Assembly (NCBI GenBank): GCA_017165825.1
Contig: CM029370.1
Span: forward strand, 24,300,547 to 24,364,546
Source: Hepsetus odoe
Taxonomy: Eukaryota > Chordata > Actinopteri > Characiformes > Hepsetidae
Direction: 5' to 3'
DNA: 64,000 nt
Part shown: positions 1 to 11,900 of the stretch, one piece after another
Layout: each line of letters begins with the position of its first letter
Numbering within the stretch: position 1 is the first letter of the stretch
The notes under the pieces: model-generated
Told to the model about the DNA's origin: nothing
Databases searched by the model: none
Seen by the model: only the letters and a program-made list of their open reading frames with translations
Position numbers and translations under genes: made by a program

Positions 1-93
1 GGTGCAGAGGACCGAATAAAATGGAAATGAAAGATCTACTGTGAAAACCCCTAAATGGGGTATAACGAAGCCGTATAACGAAGAAGAAGATTC
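1..93 (+). mobile_element. 3' end fragment of an RTE-type LINE
   Basis: The stretch reads as a diverged copy of the LINE 3' end seen elsewhere in this window (49.5 kb on +, 15.84 kb on -). It shares the order 'agaggaccga', 'aaatggaaatg', 'acccctaaatggg' and ends in GAAGAAGAAGA. It is cut by the window's left edge. Confidence 0.55.
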
Positions 94-2829
94 ACGGTAA
101 GGCGTTCATATTCCAAGGCCAGTTGTTAAAAAGACTGACAGTCATCATCTATACTGTATATACAGATGACCATATTGGTCACTTTAACTTGGTCAGTTTG
201 AAAGCTTAAATTGGTATTGGTTGGGCTACATCACACATTATCACCCCAACTCCACTCCAGAAGTGGAGTGGAGTCTCCAGAAGACTTCAAAATAAATTGC
301 TTTCCAAATGAAAGTGAACATGCTCACAAAAGCCACTTCATTAAAGCAACAGCAATGCTCTAAGCATGTAAAACAGAAACACCGACACAGACCCATCTGT
401 CACCTTGCAGCATTTCCTGCATTCAGTCAGTGCATTGAGGGTTGGCTTAAAGACTTAACTGGATTTAACTGGAAAGATATCATTTGAAGAAACATGATAT
501 AAACTAGCAAGACATGACATCCATTAAAATGTAAACCTGCTCCAGTCTGACCTGTCCTTTAAAAAGAAAAAGAAAAAAAAGAGTGATACAAGCAGAAGAG
601 TCCACGAGGCTCCCTCAGAATGGCCCTTTGATTATCAATTACCACAGCTATCACGACTGAATACCCTGAGGTTCCTCGAAGTTGGATATCTAAACCACTG
701 GCTTTTATTCTGACCAAGCAAGTAACTACTGCTAATTGACTTCCAGCATTGATTTAATAAGAATCTTACTTCAAAGAACAAGACTGGGCAGGATGTTAAT
801 GGAAAGCAAATCAAATTTTGACAGGACTAGAGGATATTTCTGAACATGACTGCACAGGAATGCCTTTGCTCTTGCATGTCTGATTTCATCATCTCACCAC
901 ATGCAGAAGAACTGTCAGATACTTACACATGTTGCTTTGTACTTTATTGGGGACCAATATAAATTTAAGGGAATTTAACATTTAGATCACAGACAATGTC
1001 ACTAATAATTATAGAAATATTGTATCCGTGGGAAGGGATACAAAGTTTTCTTCACAAAACATTTCTTGTGCTAAACATGGCAGTGTTTTGTGTGGAAGTT
1101 TAGCCTTTATTTGTTGGACCCAGTTAAACAGGGTGTGACTCACAATGGGTTCCCAGCGGCTGGCAAAACCACCCGGCTGCCAGGAGGTCAGGAGATCATG
1201 AGCTTGCTAAAGCCAATACCACAGAAAGTAATTACTGACGCATTATCATTGATATTTTTCACAGATACAGATAAAATCGATGTTCTTCAACATGGGTCAA
1301 TATTATCTGCCAACCCACAAAACTCCCTCTTGAATGGCCAGAAACTTTATTCTAACAAAAAAGTTTGAGGAACTATTTTTAAATTTAAATTTGTTTAACG
1401 ATGTCATGTGGTTGTTAAAAATCTGCCACCCTGATATCCTCTAGAAATTTTTAACACAAGGTTATTAAACTTTAAACTGCTGAAACTAATGCTGGCGGTT
1501 TAAACAACAACAAAAGAGTGCAGCACTGAATCATGACTATACTTTATAGCTTATTTAGAAATAAAGATTAAAAGAAATAATCAGTGACACTGTAAAGTAT
1601 ATAATTTGACAGAAGCCACACTTTATTCAGGGCTTTTCCCAAGCTTGATCCTCTAAACATCATGGAACAAGCATGATATATTTTTACTTTGGATACGAAA
1701 CCTGTTTGCTTTATGTTTAATCATAAACCCAACATGCAGTCGAGAGGAACATTCATATTGGAACATTGCTTTGTGTATATGATTGCAGTAAATTGCAAGA
1801 GCATTAGTAGGATATTAGATGATCAGTTCTGGATTGTAAACACATCCCAAATGTACCAATTAAAAGCTGTCACTCCTGAGAACATAGCTCCACTGCTCAA
1901 TGGCCCAACGTTGGGGGGTCTTGCTTGGCATTTGGTGGGAGAGCGTTGGGTTCATGATTGGCTGCTCTAAAGTGTACATATACACTAGCAAGCACATAAA
2001 GTATCTGAATTTGCCAAGTATTGGATAGTTTTTAACATACAGGGCTGAATTTGTGATTCAAACCATTAACACAGGCCTGGGAAACTCAACCACAGTGCTG
2101 TATCTAATCAAAAGCCTCGTCTTAAACCAAGATATACTAAGAAGGCGCCTCGGCTGGGTTTGGTCCCTAATAAAACTCAGGCAGTGCTTTAGGGTGTCAT
2201 GACAACTCCAAAGTCAGGTCTAACATCAATCGTTTGAGAAATATCTTCTGTGCAGGACAAAAACAGCACAAGCCAGGCTTCAAACTGAGCCTGGAGGAGC
2301 ATGTGCTAAAGCAGGAGCTTAGATCCAAACTCAAGCAGCAGTAATGAGCTGTGTTTTAAGCCTGCGAGCACTAAGGCTGATCCCAGTTTAGGTCACACGT
2401 GTGCAGACACGTGCAAAGGGACTGAAACAAAGAGAAGCCAAGTGTACTCGTTTAAAGACACTTCTTCATCAGAACACACTCTCCTTATCTCACACTCACA
2501 CTCTCTCACACACACACAGCTGATAAAGCTTAGCTTTTCCCAGCAGTCTGATCACGACAGGAGCGTGTATTCTGACAGCCAACTAGACATGTTTACACTT
2601 TTAAATCCCCCTCCGAGTCCAAAGAGGGGCTGAAATGAGTCCAATTAAAGGACATTTCGGACTCAGAGACCAAACAGGGAAGTCCAGGGAGCAGCTGAGG
2701 TGTAATCCGAGTTGTTCGTCTGTTATTATCGTTCATTTGTACGTAATTATTCAACTTTAACCATCTGCCTGTCCGAGCCGGTAAAACTCTTAATGTACAT
2801 TCACACAAGACGACTTTCTCAGTAACCGG
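94..2829. other. No recognisable gene; AT-rich intergenic or intronic DNA
   Basis: I read both strands and saw no conserved protein, RNA gene or clear repeat family. ORFs here are below 100 codons and have ordinary AT-rich composition. If the promoter at 2830-3560 serves a leftward gene, this stretch would be its first intron. Confidence 0.4.
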
Positions 2830-3560
2830 CCCGATCAACGAGCCCTGACCCTCCGGGGAAGAGAGGAGGTTTGTTGATTATTCAGTGGCCAAAACGTCTC
2901 AGCGAAGTTGGTCGAAAATGACAACAAAACAAAGTGAGGCCGGTTTCCCCTCCGACAGGCAGCTTAACCGCACTGCTCCTGTTCATCTTCGTGTTCATTT
3001 GGACGCTCATCTTGCACTTTAGTCTCTGTTCACTGGGAGTCCGCAGGGAAAGCTAGTTAGCTCACTGGGCTACTGGGAAGCATAAAGCCAGCTGTTAGCT
3101 TAGCCGCGTTAGCCGCTCGCAGGACCGAAGGACTCACCCGTGAACGCCGTCCTCCCGGAGCGGAGCTCACTGTCGGGTCATGGGCTTTAGTCCGAGCGGC
3201 CGGAGCTCCAGGGGTCCTCAGCTCAGAAACAAAGCGACACCCAGGAGCCTGTCCACTCCTCTCTGAACACCCGAGCCCTGAGTGAGTGAGTGAGTGAGTG
3301 AGAGAGAGAGAGAGAGAGCGCGCCCAGCTCCTCCTCCGCCTCCGCTCCACTGTACTCTCCTGTCTTTTCCACTTCTCTGTTCTCTCTTCTCTTCTCCCTT
3401 CCCCTCATTTACTTTCTTCTTTTATCTTCTCTTCTCTTCCTTTCTCCCTTCTTCTCCGCCGGCCGCCTCGCTCTCACTCCGTCTCCATGGGAACAGGGCG
3501 GAGTCACGCTCCGCGCAGGACAGAGTGTCTGTTTTTCTTTGGTTTTGTTTTCCGCAAACA
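2830..3560 (-). promoter_or_regulatory. CpG-rich promoter with probable non-coding first exon of a leftward gene
   Basis: GC- and CpG-content rises sharply against AT-rich flanks. The core carries a GA/CT-rich tract (3279-3320 and 3340-3470) and a CCAAT sequence near 3571. On the - strand, CACGG|GTGAGTCC is a near-perfect 5' splice site, with the exon ending at 3138. This fits a 5' UTR exon starting around 3.4-3.5 kb and splicing leftward out of the window. No protein is recognisable, so the gene cannot be named. A bidirectional or + strand promoter is possible. Confidence 0.45.
3279..3320. repeat. (GTGA)n/(GA)n microsatellite
   Basis: A GTGA tetramer array runs directly into a GA dinucleotide array inside the CpG-rich island. 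It produces meaningless low-complexity ORFs on both strands. Confidence 0.9.
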
Positions 3561-3636
3561 GCCGCAAAACCCAATCAGCACTAACACTGACAATACTGAT
3601 CACCTAATAGCACAGCAACGCAGAGCTGGGTAGAAA

Positions 3637-5110
3637 CTTTCTACTCATACAGCATGTAACATACAATACATACAGACCCCTACAGTCACATACAGTCACC
3701 TACAGTCACATACAGTCACCTACAGTCACATACAGACCCCTACAGTCACATACAGTCACACACACCATATACAGTCACATACACCATATACAGTCACATA
3801 CAGTCACATACACCATATACAGTCACATACAGTCACATACACCATATACAGTCACATACACCATATACAGTCACATACACCATATACAGTCACATACAGT
3901 CACATACAGTCACATACACCATATACAGTCACATACAGTCACATACACCATATACAGACACATACACCATACACTGTAACATACACCATATACAGTCACA
4001 TACACCATATACAGTCACATACAGTCACATACAGTCACATACACCATATACAGTCACATACAGTCACATACACCATATACAGTCATATACAGTCACATAC
4101 ACCATATACAGTCACATACAGTCACATACACCATACACTGTAACATACAGTCACATACACCATATACAGTCACATACACCATATACAGTCACATAAAGTC
4201 ACACACCATATACAGTCACATACAGTCACACACCATATACAGACACATACACCATATACAGACACATACAGTCACATACACCATATACAGTCACATACAC
4301 CATATACAGTTACATAAAGTCACACACCATATACAGTCACATACAGTCACATACAGTCACATACAGGCACATACACCATATACAGTCACATACAGACACA
4401 TACACCATATACAGTCACATACAGTCACACACCATATACAGTCACATACAGACACATACACCATATACAGTCACATACAGTCACATACACCATATACAGT
4501 CACATACACCATATACAGTCACATACAGACACATACACCATATACAGTCACATACACCATACACTGTAACATACAGTCACATACACCATATACAGTCACA
4601 TACACCATATACAGTCACATACAGTCACATACAGACACATACACCATATACAGACACATACACCATATACAGTCACATACAGTCACATACAGACACATAC
4701 ACCATATACAGACACATACAGTCACATACAGACACATACACCATATACAGACACATGTGCTGTGACATCTCAATGCCAAGGGTTGTCACTTTCACTTTCA
4801 TTGTAACATACAGACAATTCACCATATACATACACCATATACAGTCACATTCAATCACATACACCATATACAGTCACATTCAATCACATACACCATATAC
4901 AGTCAAATACAGTCACATACACCATACACTGTAACATACAGACACATACACCATACACAGTCACATACACCATATACAGTCACATACACCATACACTGTA
5001 ACATACAGACACATGCACATACAGTCATGTAGTTGCATTAACCACAGTCACAGTTAGAAACACCAGATAGTCACATACAGCCACACACTCCTCCTACTGT
5101 AGCACACTCA
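3637..5110. repeat. 1.4-kb minisatellite, 10- and 19-bp interleaved units
   Basis: The array is built from two related units, CACATACAGT (10 bp) and CACATACACCATATACAGT (19 bp), in irregular order, with CACTGTAA variants. It is interrupted once at 4752-4802 by a piece of SINE tail. The edges decay into diverged units such as 'agtaacatacatatacagta'. It is strongly A/C-biased on + and encodes nothing. Confidence 0.95.
4752..4802 (+). mobile_element. 3' tail fragment of tRNA-headed SINE inside the minisatellite
   Basis: The segment running from 'gtgctgtgacat' to 'gtcactttcactttca' matches the 3' ends of the complete SINE copies in this window (for example 52.63-52.67 kb). The head and core are missing. 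Confidence 0.7.
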
Positions 5111-6240
5111 TACAGTAACATACATATACAGTAAGATACCGTAACATACAGTATCATACAATAACATTCTCCATATATTACATACATTCACACATTTCAT
5201 ATAAAGACATATACTCTATATACAGGAACGTAGAGTTCAAATCTTTTATATGCAGCACATCTTATTACAATTTAGTTACAAACCATCTCCAGTCCACTCA
5301 CAGAAGCACACAAGAGCCGGAGGTTATTTTCACATGGATATATTACTCCTAAGGTGAGTCGCAAGTAATAGCTATTTTGTTTTATGTAGTTAAATAAGTA
5401 TATGTTTGATGTCTTTGTAGTAATGATTAGTCTGTTTTCAATACAAACTAATTATATTTACCCCAGTTGTATGTCTATTATAACCTTTAGGCATGTCTTT
5501 TTGTACTCCGAACATTAGAGGGCAGCCCCATGACATTATCCCAGTGTTCGTTGCCATATTGGGAGAAATCCCACTTTTATGTGGAATTTCTAAAGAATTT
5601 TCAGACAATTCATATCTCTCAGTTCTTAAACCCAAAATAAGGCATATAGATAACAGGATTACTGTTTAGTGACTGATTTTATTGCTAAGCAAGTGTCTGA
5701 TAAGAAGCAGTGGCCTTGCTTTCTGTACTTTTTTTTTTTAGTGTATTTCCAGTACAGGTACAGGTAAAGAAGGAAAAACCAATGTGGACTCAGACAGAGC
5801 TGACACAGCCCAGCTCTCCTCTTACAACTGTGGGTGTCTTCCAAGTTTGATTAAAATTAAAATAAGTGAAAGGTCAAAGTGATGAAATATATTAAAGAAA
5901 CTGTACACAAGCGCTGAATCCATTTTTAAAAATCATGCAGCCAAAAAGACTAATCTGTTAAGTCACTGACAAGCCAGCTTAACTGGAATATGGCTGTTTT
6001 TCAAAATGTATTATTACTATTATAGCTTATAATAACTGATTAGATTAGAGAATTTTCAGTGACTAGTTAAAGATGTTGGTCAAGCTGTATTTCTTTAGTT
6101 TCACTAACATTAGTCCATTTGCTGAGCCTGTTTCCTGAACCACAATATCTGTTACATCACCACCAATCTTGCACAACCACGGCCAGCAGTTATAAAAGGC
6201 CTAAGAGGGCTGAGCCCTCACACTAACACTAACACTCAGG
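5111..6240. other. No recognisable feature
   Basis: AT-rich sequence with a poly-T run near 5730. No exon, RNA gene or repeat family could be supported on either strand. Confidence 0.4.
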
Positions 6241-6485
6241 TATTCATGTGGTCTAGTGGTTAGGGAGTTGGCCCCAGATCAGAAGATTGTGGGTTCGATT
6301 CCCTCCCCAGTAGGTTGCCCTGAGGTACCCTTGAGCAAGGTACTGTCCCCGTCACTGCTCCCCGGGCGCTTTCAATAGCTGCACGTGTGCGTATGAGTTA
6401 AATGCAGTTTCCACAATTTCGTTGTGGTTCACTGTGTGCTGTGCTGTGACCTCGCAATGACAACTTTCAAACTTTCACTTTCATT
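6241..6485 (+). mobile_element. tRNA-headed SINE, full length
   Basis: The head has pol III A-box-like (TGGTCTAGTGG) and B-box (GGTTCGATTCC) sequences, and its 5' end resembles tRNA-Glu. The core includes 'cttgagcaaggtac' and 'ctccccgggcgct', which resembles the conserved middle of fish V-type SINEs. The tail includes 'gtggttcactgtgtgctgtg' and ends in TTTCACTTTC. It abuts the LINE fragment that follows. Confidence 0.85.
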
Positions 6486-8632
6486 CTGTCTTTGTCCTAC
6501 TCACTTCCATCTCTCCATCTCCTCAAGCTGCTCCCTACTCTCACTACAGATCACAATATCATCAGCAAACATCATCGTCATTGCATCAGTTGTTCTCTTT
6601 TTCGGCATGAAACCATACTGTTGTTCACTAATCCTCACCTCATTTTTTAGCATAGCTTCCACTACTCTTCCCTATAACTTCATGCTGTGGCTGATTAATG
6701 TTATCCCTCTATAGTTACTGCAGCTCTGTGCATCACCCTTATTCTTGAAAATCAGTACTGGTTCACGTCTCCTCCACTTCTCAGGCATGCTTTCACTTTT
6801 CTGTTAAACACCTCCTTGCTTCCATGGGTATGTCATATGGACCAACAGCCTTTCCATTCTTCATCCTCTTCATCGCTGCTTTTACTTCCATTTTATTAAT
6901 CCGCTGCACTTCCTGGTTCAGTATTGTCACATCATTTAATCTTCTCTCTCGTTCTTTTCATTCAGCCCCTCAAATATTATTTCTATCTGCTCAACTTGCT
7001 CTGTTCACTTGAGTACATTTCCAATTCTATCTTAAATCGCTCTGATCTGCTGCACATCTTTCCCAGCTCTGTCTCTCTGCCTAGCCAATCGGTATAGGTC
7101 CTTTTTTCCCTCCTTACTGTTCAGCCTCTCTACAATTCACCAATTCACCAAACACCTTATTATTAGCCTTCACCACTGCTTTCTTCACCCTGCGCTTCAA
7201 CGCCTTGTCCACCTGTCTATGTTCTTCATCTCTCTGACTATCCCACTTTTTCTTCCCCTGCCTCTTCTTCTGTATGCACTCCTGGACTTCTGGGTTCCAT
7301 CATCAGGTTTACTTGTCCTCCTTCTTCTGTCCAGATATGACACTTAGTGCCTTTCAAGCTGTTTCCCTTACCAATTTTGCAGTAGTTGCCCAGCAATCTG
7401 GCCCAGCAAATTCTATACCTCCCATTGCCTGTGTTTACTCCTGCCTGAATTCCTCCTTGCAGACTTCCTTCTTCAGCTTCCACCATTTGAAAGTGAAAGT
7501 GACAACCCTTGTCATTGAGGTCACAGCACAGCAGACAGTGAACCACAATGAAATTGGACCTCTGCATTTAACCCATGCACAACACTGTGCAGCAGTGGGC
7601 AGCTATTGAAAGCGCCCGGGGAGCAGTGACGGGGACGGCACCTTGCTCAAGGGTACCTCAGGGCAACCTATTGGGAAGGGGTTCAAACCCACAACCTTCC
7701 GATCATGCGGCCAACGCCCTAACCACTAGGCCACCGCTGCCCCAGGCTCATTTGATCCCTTTCCTCCTCTTCTTGACCTCCAAGGTCATCCTACAGACCA
7801 CCATCCTATGCTGTTTAGCTACACTCTCCCCTGTCACTACTTTACAGTCTCCAATCTCCTTACCCCCCAGCAAGGGATATAATCCACCTGTGAGCATCTT
7901 CCTCCACTCTTATACGTCACCCTGTGCTCCTCTCTCTTCTTCAAAGTTCTTCTTACAGCCATTTCCATCCACCACACCACCACACTCCCTATCACTTCAT
8001 TTAACTCACTCCAGAATTCTTCTTTCTCCTCCATCTCACAACCAACTTGTGGGGCATAAGCACTAACAACATTCATCATCACACTTTCAACTTCCAGCTT
8101 CAAACTCATCACCCTCCCTGACACCCTCTTCACCTCCAAAACACTCTTCACATACTCTTCCTTCAGGATAACACCTCCCCTATTCCTCCTTCCATCCACA
8201 CCATGGTAGAACAGTTTAAACCCTCCTCCAATACACCTGGCCTTACTACCCTTCCATCTAGAATCTCACACACAAAATATCAGCCTTTCTTCTCTCCATC
8301 ACATCAGATAATTCTCTACCTTTACCAGCCATGCTGCCAACATTCCTCCCCTCACTTCTACTTTACTACACTTCCTTCTCTCCTCCTGCCTTCAGACATG
8401 CCTTCCTCATCTTCTTCTTCTCCTTTGGTCTACAGCTGCCCAATTTCCAATGAGCTCAGGCCTCGACCGATCAGGTAAGTTAATCTGCAGTGTTGTCCAC
8501 ATATTGCTTCTGCAGATGTTTTACACCGGATGCCCTTCCTGATGTAACCCTCCCCAGGGGTCCGTCCTTGAGTCCGACACAAATAAATACACCGGCTTGT
8601 GACACACTGAGGGCAATTTGGTGGTATGAACA
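6486..8632 (-). mobile_element. RTE-clade LINE, degraded (endonuclease and reverse transcriptase)
   Basis: Read on -, the left part encodes the RT catalytic box MMFADDIVI (about 6552-6578). The right part encodes endonuclease-type segments: NVVSAYAPQVGCEMEEK, REEHRVTYKSGGR and SQVDYI (about 7837-8199). This is the RTE/CFDP2-like family common in fish. Many frameshifts and stops show it is dead. A SINE is inserted at 7489-7744. The right end (8480-8632) is a non-coding 5' region. Confidence 0.8.
7489..7744 (-). mobile_element. SINE nested in the LINE
   Basis: A complete reverse-orientation copy, starting with the complement of the CACTTTC tail and ending with the complement of the tRNA-like head ('aggccaccgctgcccc'). 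The LINE reads through if the SINE is removed, and CATTTGA occurs at both junctions (7484-7490 and about 7748-7754), consistent with a short target duplication. Confidence 0.85.
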
Positions 8633-8859
8633 ATTTTTTAAAACATCAGTCCATAAAAAAAAACAGAAAATGTAAAATTGATCTTCTATATGTGTGAAAT
8701 TTAATAGTTTAAATAGTAATAGTAAAAAATCATCATCAACAACAACAGCAACAAGAACACTACTATGTGTAAACAGGTTATTTCCATCTTGAGGGTAACA
8801 TTTGTTGGGCAGTTGTTTTTATCTGTGTCAAAGTTCACGCTGTTACAAAAACGGGGAGT

Positions 8860-8931
8860 AATAGAGAAGGATCTGGCCACCCGCCGCTCCGCTGTAACAA
8901 CAACAACAATAAGAAGAAGACCGGAAGCAGC
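8860..8931 (+). promoter_or_regulatory. Proximal promoter / 5' UTR of the ACOT gene
   Basis: Sequence composition switches to GC-rich at about 8875 and stays so through exon 1. No TATA box is evident. An ETS-type core, ACCGGAAG, lies about 10 bp before the start codon, typical of CpG-island promoters of metabolic genes. The transcription start itself is not visible. Confidence 0.45.
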
Positions 8932-11900
8932 ATGGCGTTCCTCACGCGGCGCCTCTTCAGCGTCTCCCGGAGAGCCGCGCTCATTAAAGCCCTCTCGGAC
9001 TCCGCGGCTCGCCTCCGTGTGGTGCCGGGCAGCAGCAGCTACTTCGACGAGCCCGTCCGGGTCACAGTAAGCGGCCTGAGCCCCCGGGAGCATGTGGAGC
9101 TGCGGGCCAGCCTGGAGGACGATAAGGGGGTCGTGTTCCGAGCCGCGGCCTCTTACCAGGCGGACGGAGGCGGGGAGGTGGACCTGGGCCGCCACGTCTC
9201 TCTGGGGGGCAGCTTCACCGGCCTGGAGCCCATGGGTCTGTTCTGGGCGATGCGGCCGGACGTGGCGCACAGTAAAGTGGTGCGAAGGGACGCGTCCAGA
9301 CCCCTCAGCTACCATATCGAGGTCTCCAGTGGGGGACAAGTCATCGCTCAGGACACCCTCGAGAGACACTTGATGGGCCCTGGGGTGAGGAGAGCTGCTG
9401 TGAGCGATGGCAGTATCCGGGGAACCCTTTTTATACCCCCTGGTCAGTCTATCTCCTGCTCCATCTTACCCCCCTTCCCCCCCCTCCACCCCTCCCAGCC
9501 CCCCTTCCCCCTCCACCTCCCAGCCCCCTTCCCCCTCCACCCTCCCAGCCCCCTTCCCCCCCCTCCACCCCCTCCCAGCCCCCTTCCCCCCCCCTCCACC
9601 TCCCAGCCCCTTCCCCCTCACCCCTCAGCCCCCTTCCCCCCCCTCCACCCTCCCAGCCCCCTTCCCCCCCTCCACCCCCTCCAGCCCCCTTCCCCCCCCC
9701 TCCACCCCTCAGCCCCCTTCCCCCCCTCCACCTCTGGCCCCCTTCCCCCCTCACCTCCCAGCCCCCTTCCCCACCCCTCCCAGCCCCCCATCCCATTGGT
9801 GAACAAAGTACAGCACACAGTGAACCACAACAACGTTGAGCTGTGGGCAGCCAAACAACCAGTGACCAGGAAATGGCGTTTGGGACAGTACCCTGCTCAA
9901 GGGTAACTCAAGGTAACATATTGGTCTGGGACTCAAACCCATGACCTTTCACTAAGGGGGCGTCTAGACCACCAGAACAGCACTGCAGCAGAATCGCTTC
10001 AAAAGTTCAAAGACTGCTATTAAATAGACACGTTTTACAACTTCTTTTCAAAGTCTGTGAACAATCTTGCAGTATAATGGAGATCTCAGTACTGAGATTA
10101 AAGTAATTAGGATTTTGAATGAAGTTTAAGCAGGGCAGCCTTGCAGAAGGCCCATCTTATTGCTGAGCCTCTTTAGGGAGCCTCCTGCATTTCTACTCTT
10201 CATCGAAAAGCTGAGACTCTCTAAAGCTTCCACACTTGACCCTGAGGTCACCATTCCCATTGGTACGTGCCTCTCCAACTGGAGGCATAGGATCACTAAG
10301 ACCATTCGAAAGTGTCTCTGTGATGGAGCAGTGGTGGCCTAGTGGTTAAGTAGTTGACCCCCTGATTGGAGGATCAGATCGGTTCGAGTCCTGGACAGTA
10401 GGTTGCCCTCAGGTGGCCTTGAGCACTGGATCTGTGGCCGCCCTACACTGCGTGTGTGTGGTTTAAATGCAGAGGAAGCATTTCTTTGTGGCTCACTGTG
10501 TGCTGTGATGTGCTCGCAGTGAGAAATAGTCACTTTCATTATTGATGAAAATGTGTAGATGCATTTGGAGCCCGTGTCTGAGGGGCTAGTGATTGGGGGA
10601 CGGCAATTACACTTCTATATAAAATGTGTTTCGAAACAAAACATCTGAGAAATAATAATCCAGCCATAGTTCTTACTTATGATGACCACCTATAAGTATT
10701 TGGTTGTGGTCGAGGTGCAGAAACATTAGTACTTTGCAGGAAGAAATGCACAGCAGACATCAGCAGACTGTACTTTTGAAAACAGGTTTAATTTCAGTGC
10801 CATCTTTAATGTCATGGGTTTTGGAAGATTTGGAGATTTCCCCTTAAAAAAACTATTTTAAAATGATTTAGTAAATCTTTCCATGAAAACAAATTCAGTT
10901 CATTAAAGAGGGAATCACAAAAAAAAATAAATTTCACTATAATATAATGCTTTTTGCTCTTACAGGAGAAGGCCCGTTCCCTGGGATTATAGATCTGTAC
11001 ACTCTGGGGGGCATCCTGTGTGAGCCTCGAGCAGCTCTGCTGGCGAGTAAAGGTTTTGTGGTGTTTGCCCTGGCTCTCTACGGGTACCAGGACATGCCCA
11101 AAAAAATTGATAAAATTCACCTCGAGTATTTTGAAGAAGCTCTCACATTTCTGCAGAAGTTACCCGAGGTCAGTGGCGTTTTAGCAGATTTAAAAGAAAT
11201 GTAATTATTTTAATCCAGTTGTTGGGCAAATGCTAAAACCAATTGTTTTATCATTAGCATTTATAGTAGTGAGACCAGCTATGTTGTACGGGTTGGAGAC
11301 GGCACTGACAAAAAGACAGGAGGCGGAGGCGTACAAATTTACATTTGTTAAGAAATTGTGCTCTTTCTAAGGGTTTAAATGAGCTTTGTACTGATAATGA
11401 ATTAATGAATGGTGTGCCTCAGTAGGAAGATGTAGGTAAAGTAACACTAAAGCAGAAAAAACAGATTTTAGTAGTCATTAAATTGAATCTGGGCATCATT
11501 AAACAAATTTAAACAAAAGAGTTATCCCTGTAGATCCATACATCTTGCTTCAATAGTCCCAAAGCTTGTATCTTCCTTCAGTAGCACTTGTTTGACTATT
11601 AAGACCTCTCCTAACAAGGGTCTAAACTCATGTTTTTCAAATACAGAGGAGGTCTGTTAGAGGGAGATTTTGATAGGTTTTTCCTAATGCTGGAGAGTTT
11701 GCAGAGATCTGCATCATATTTGGAATGTTTTTTTTTTCCTCTTACAGGTGAAAAAAACTGGAGTTGGTGTGGTTTCAATCTCAAAGAGTGGAGAACTAGC
11801 TCTGTCGATGGCATCATTCCTGCCCAACGTGAAAGCTACTGTATGGATCAACGGCAACATTGCCAATGTATTGTTTCCTCTCCACTACAAAGAGATGATC

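Noticed and set aside
3294..3633. Ser/Leu/Phe-rich frames in the CpG island
   Set aside because: They derive from GA/CT microsatellite and pyrimidine tracts; no conserved protein features.
3637..5110. CRISPR-like array
   Set aside because: There are no constant repeats with unique spacers; it is a minisatellite of two interleaved units in a vertebrate genome.
6245..6310. Possible tRNA-Glu gene
   Set aside because: The A- and B-box-like sequences belong to a SINE head: the cloverleaf decays and the same sequence recurs many times joined to the same core and tail.
8701..9369. 222-codon open frame on the - strand over ACOT exon 1
   Set aside because: It is antisense to a clearly conserved coding exon and arises from that exon's GC-rich codon bias; no similarity.
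9449..9796. Gly-rich (-) and Pro/Ser-rich (+) open frames
   Set aside because: They are translations of the C-rich minisatellite in intron 1, interrupted by no stops because of base composition.
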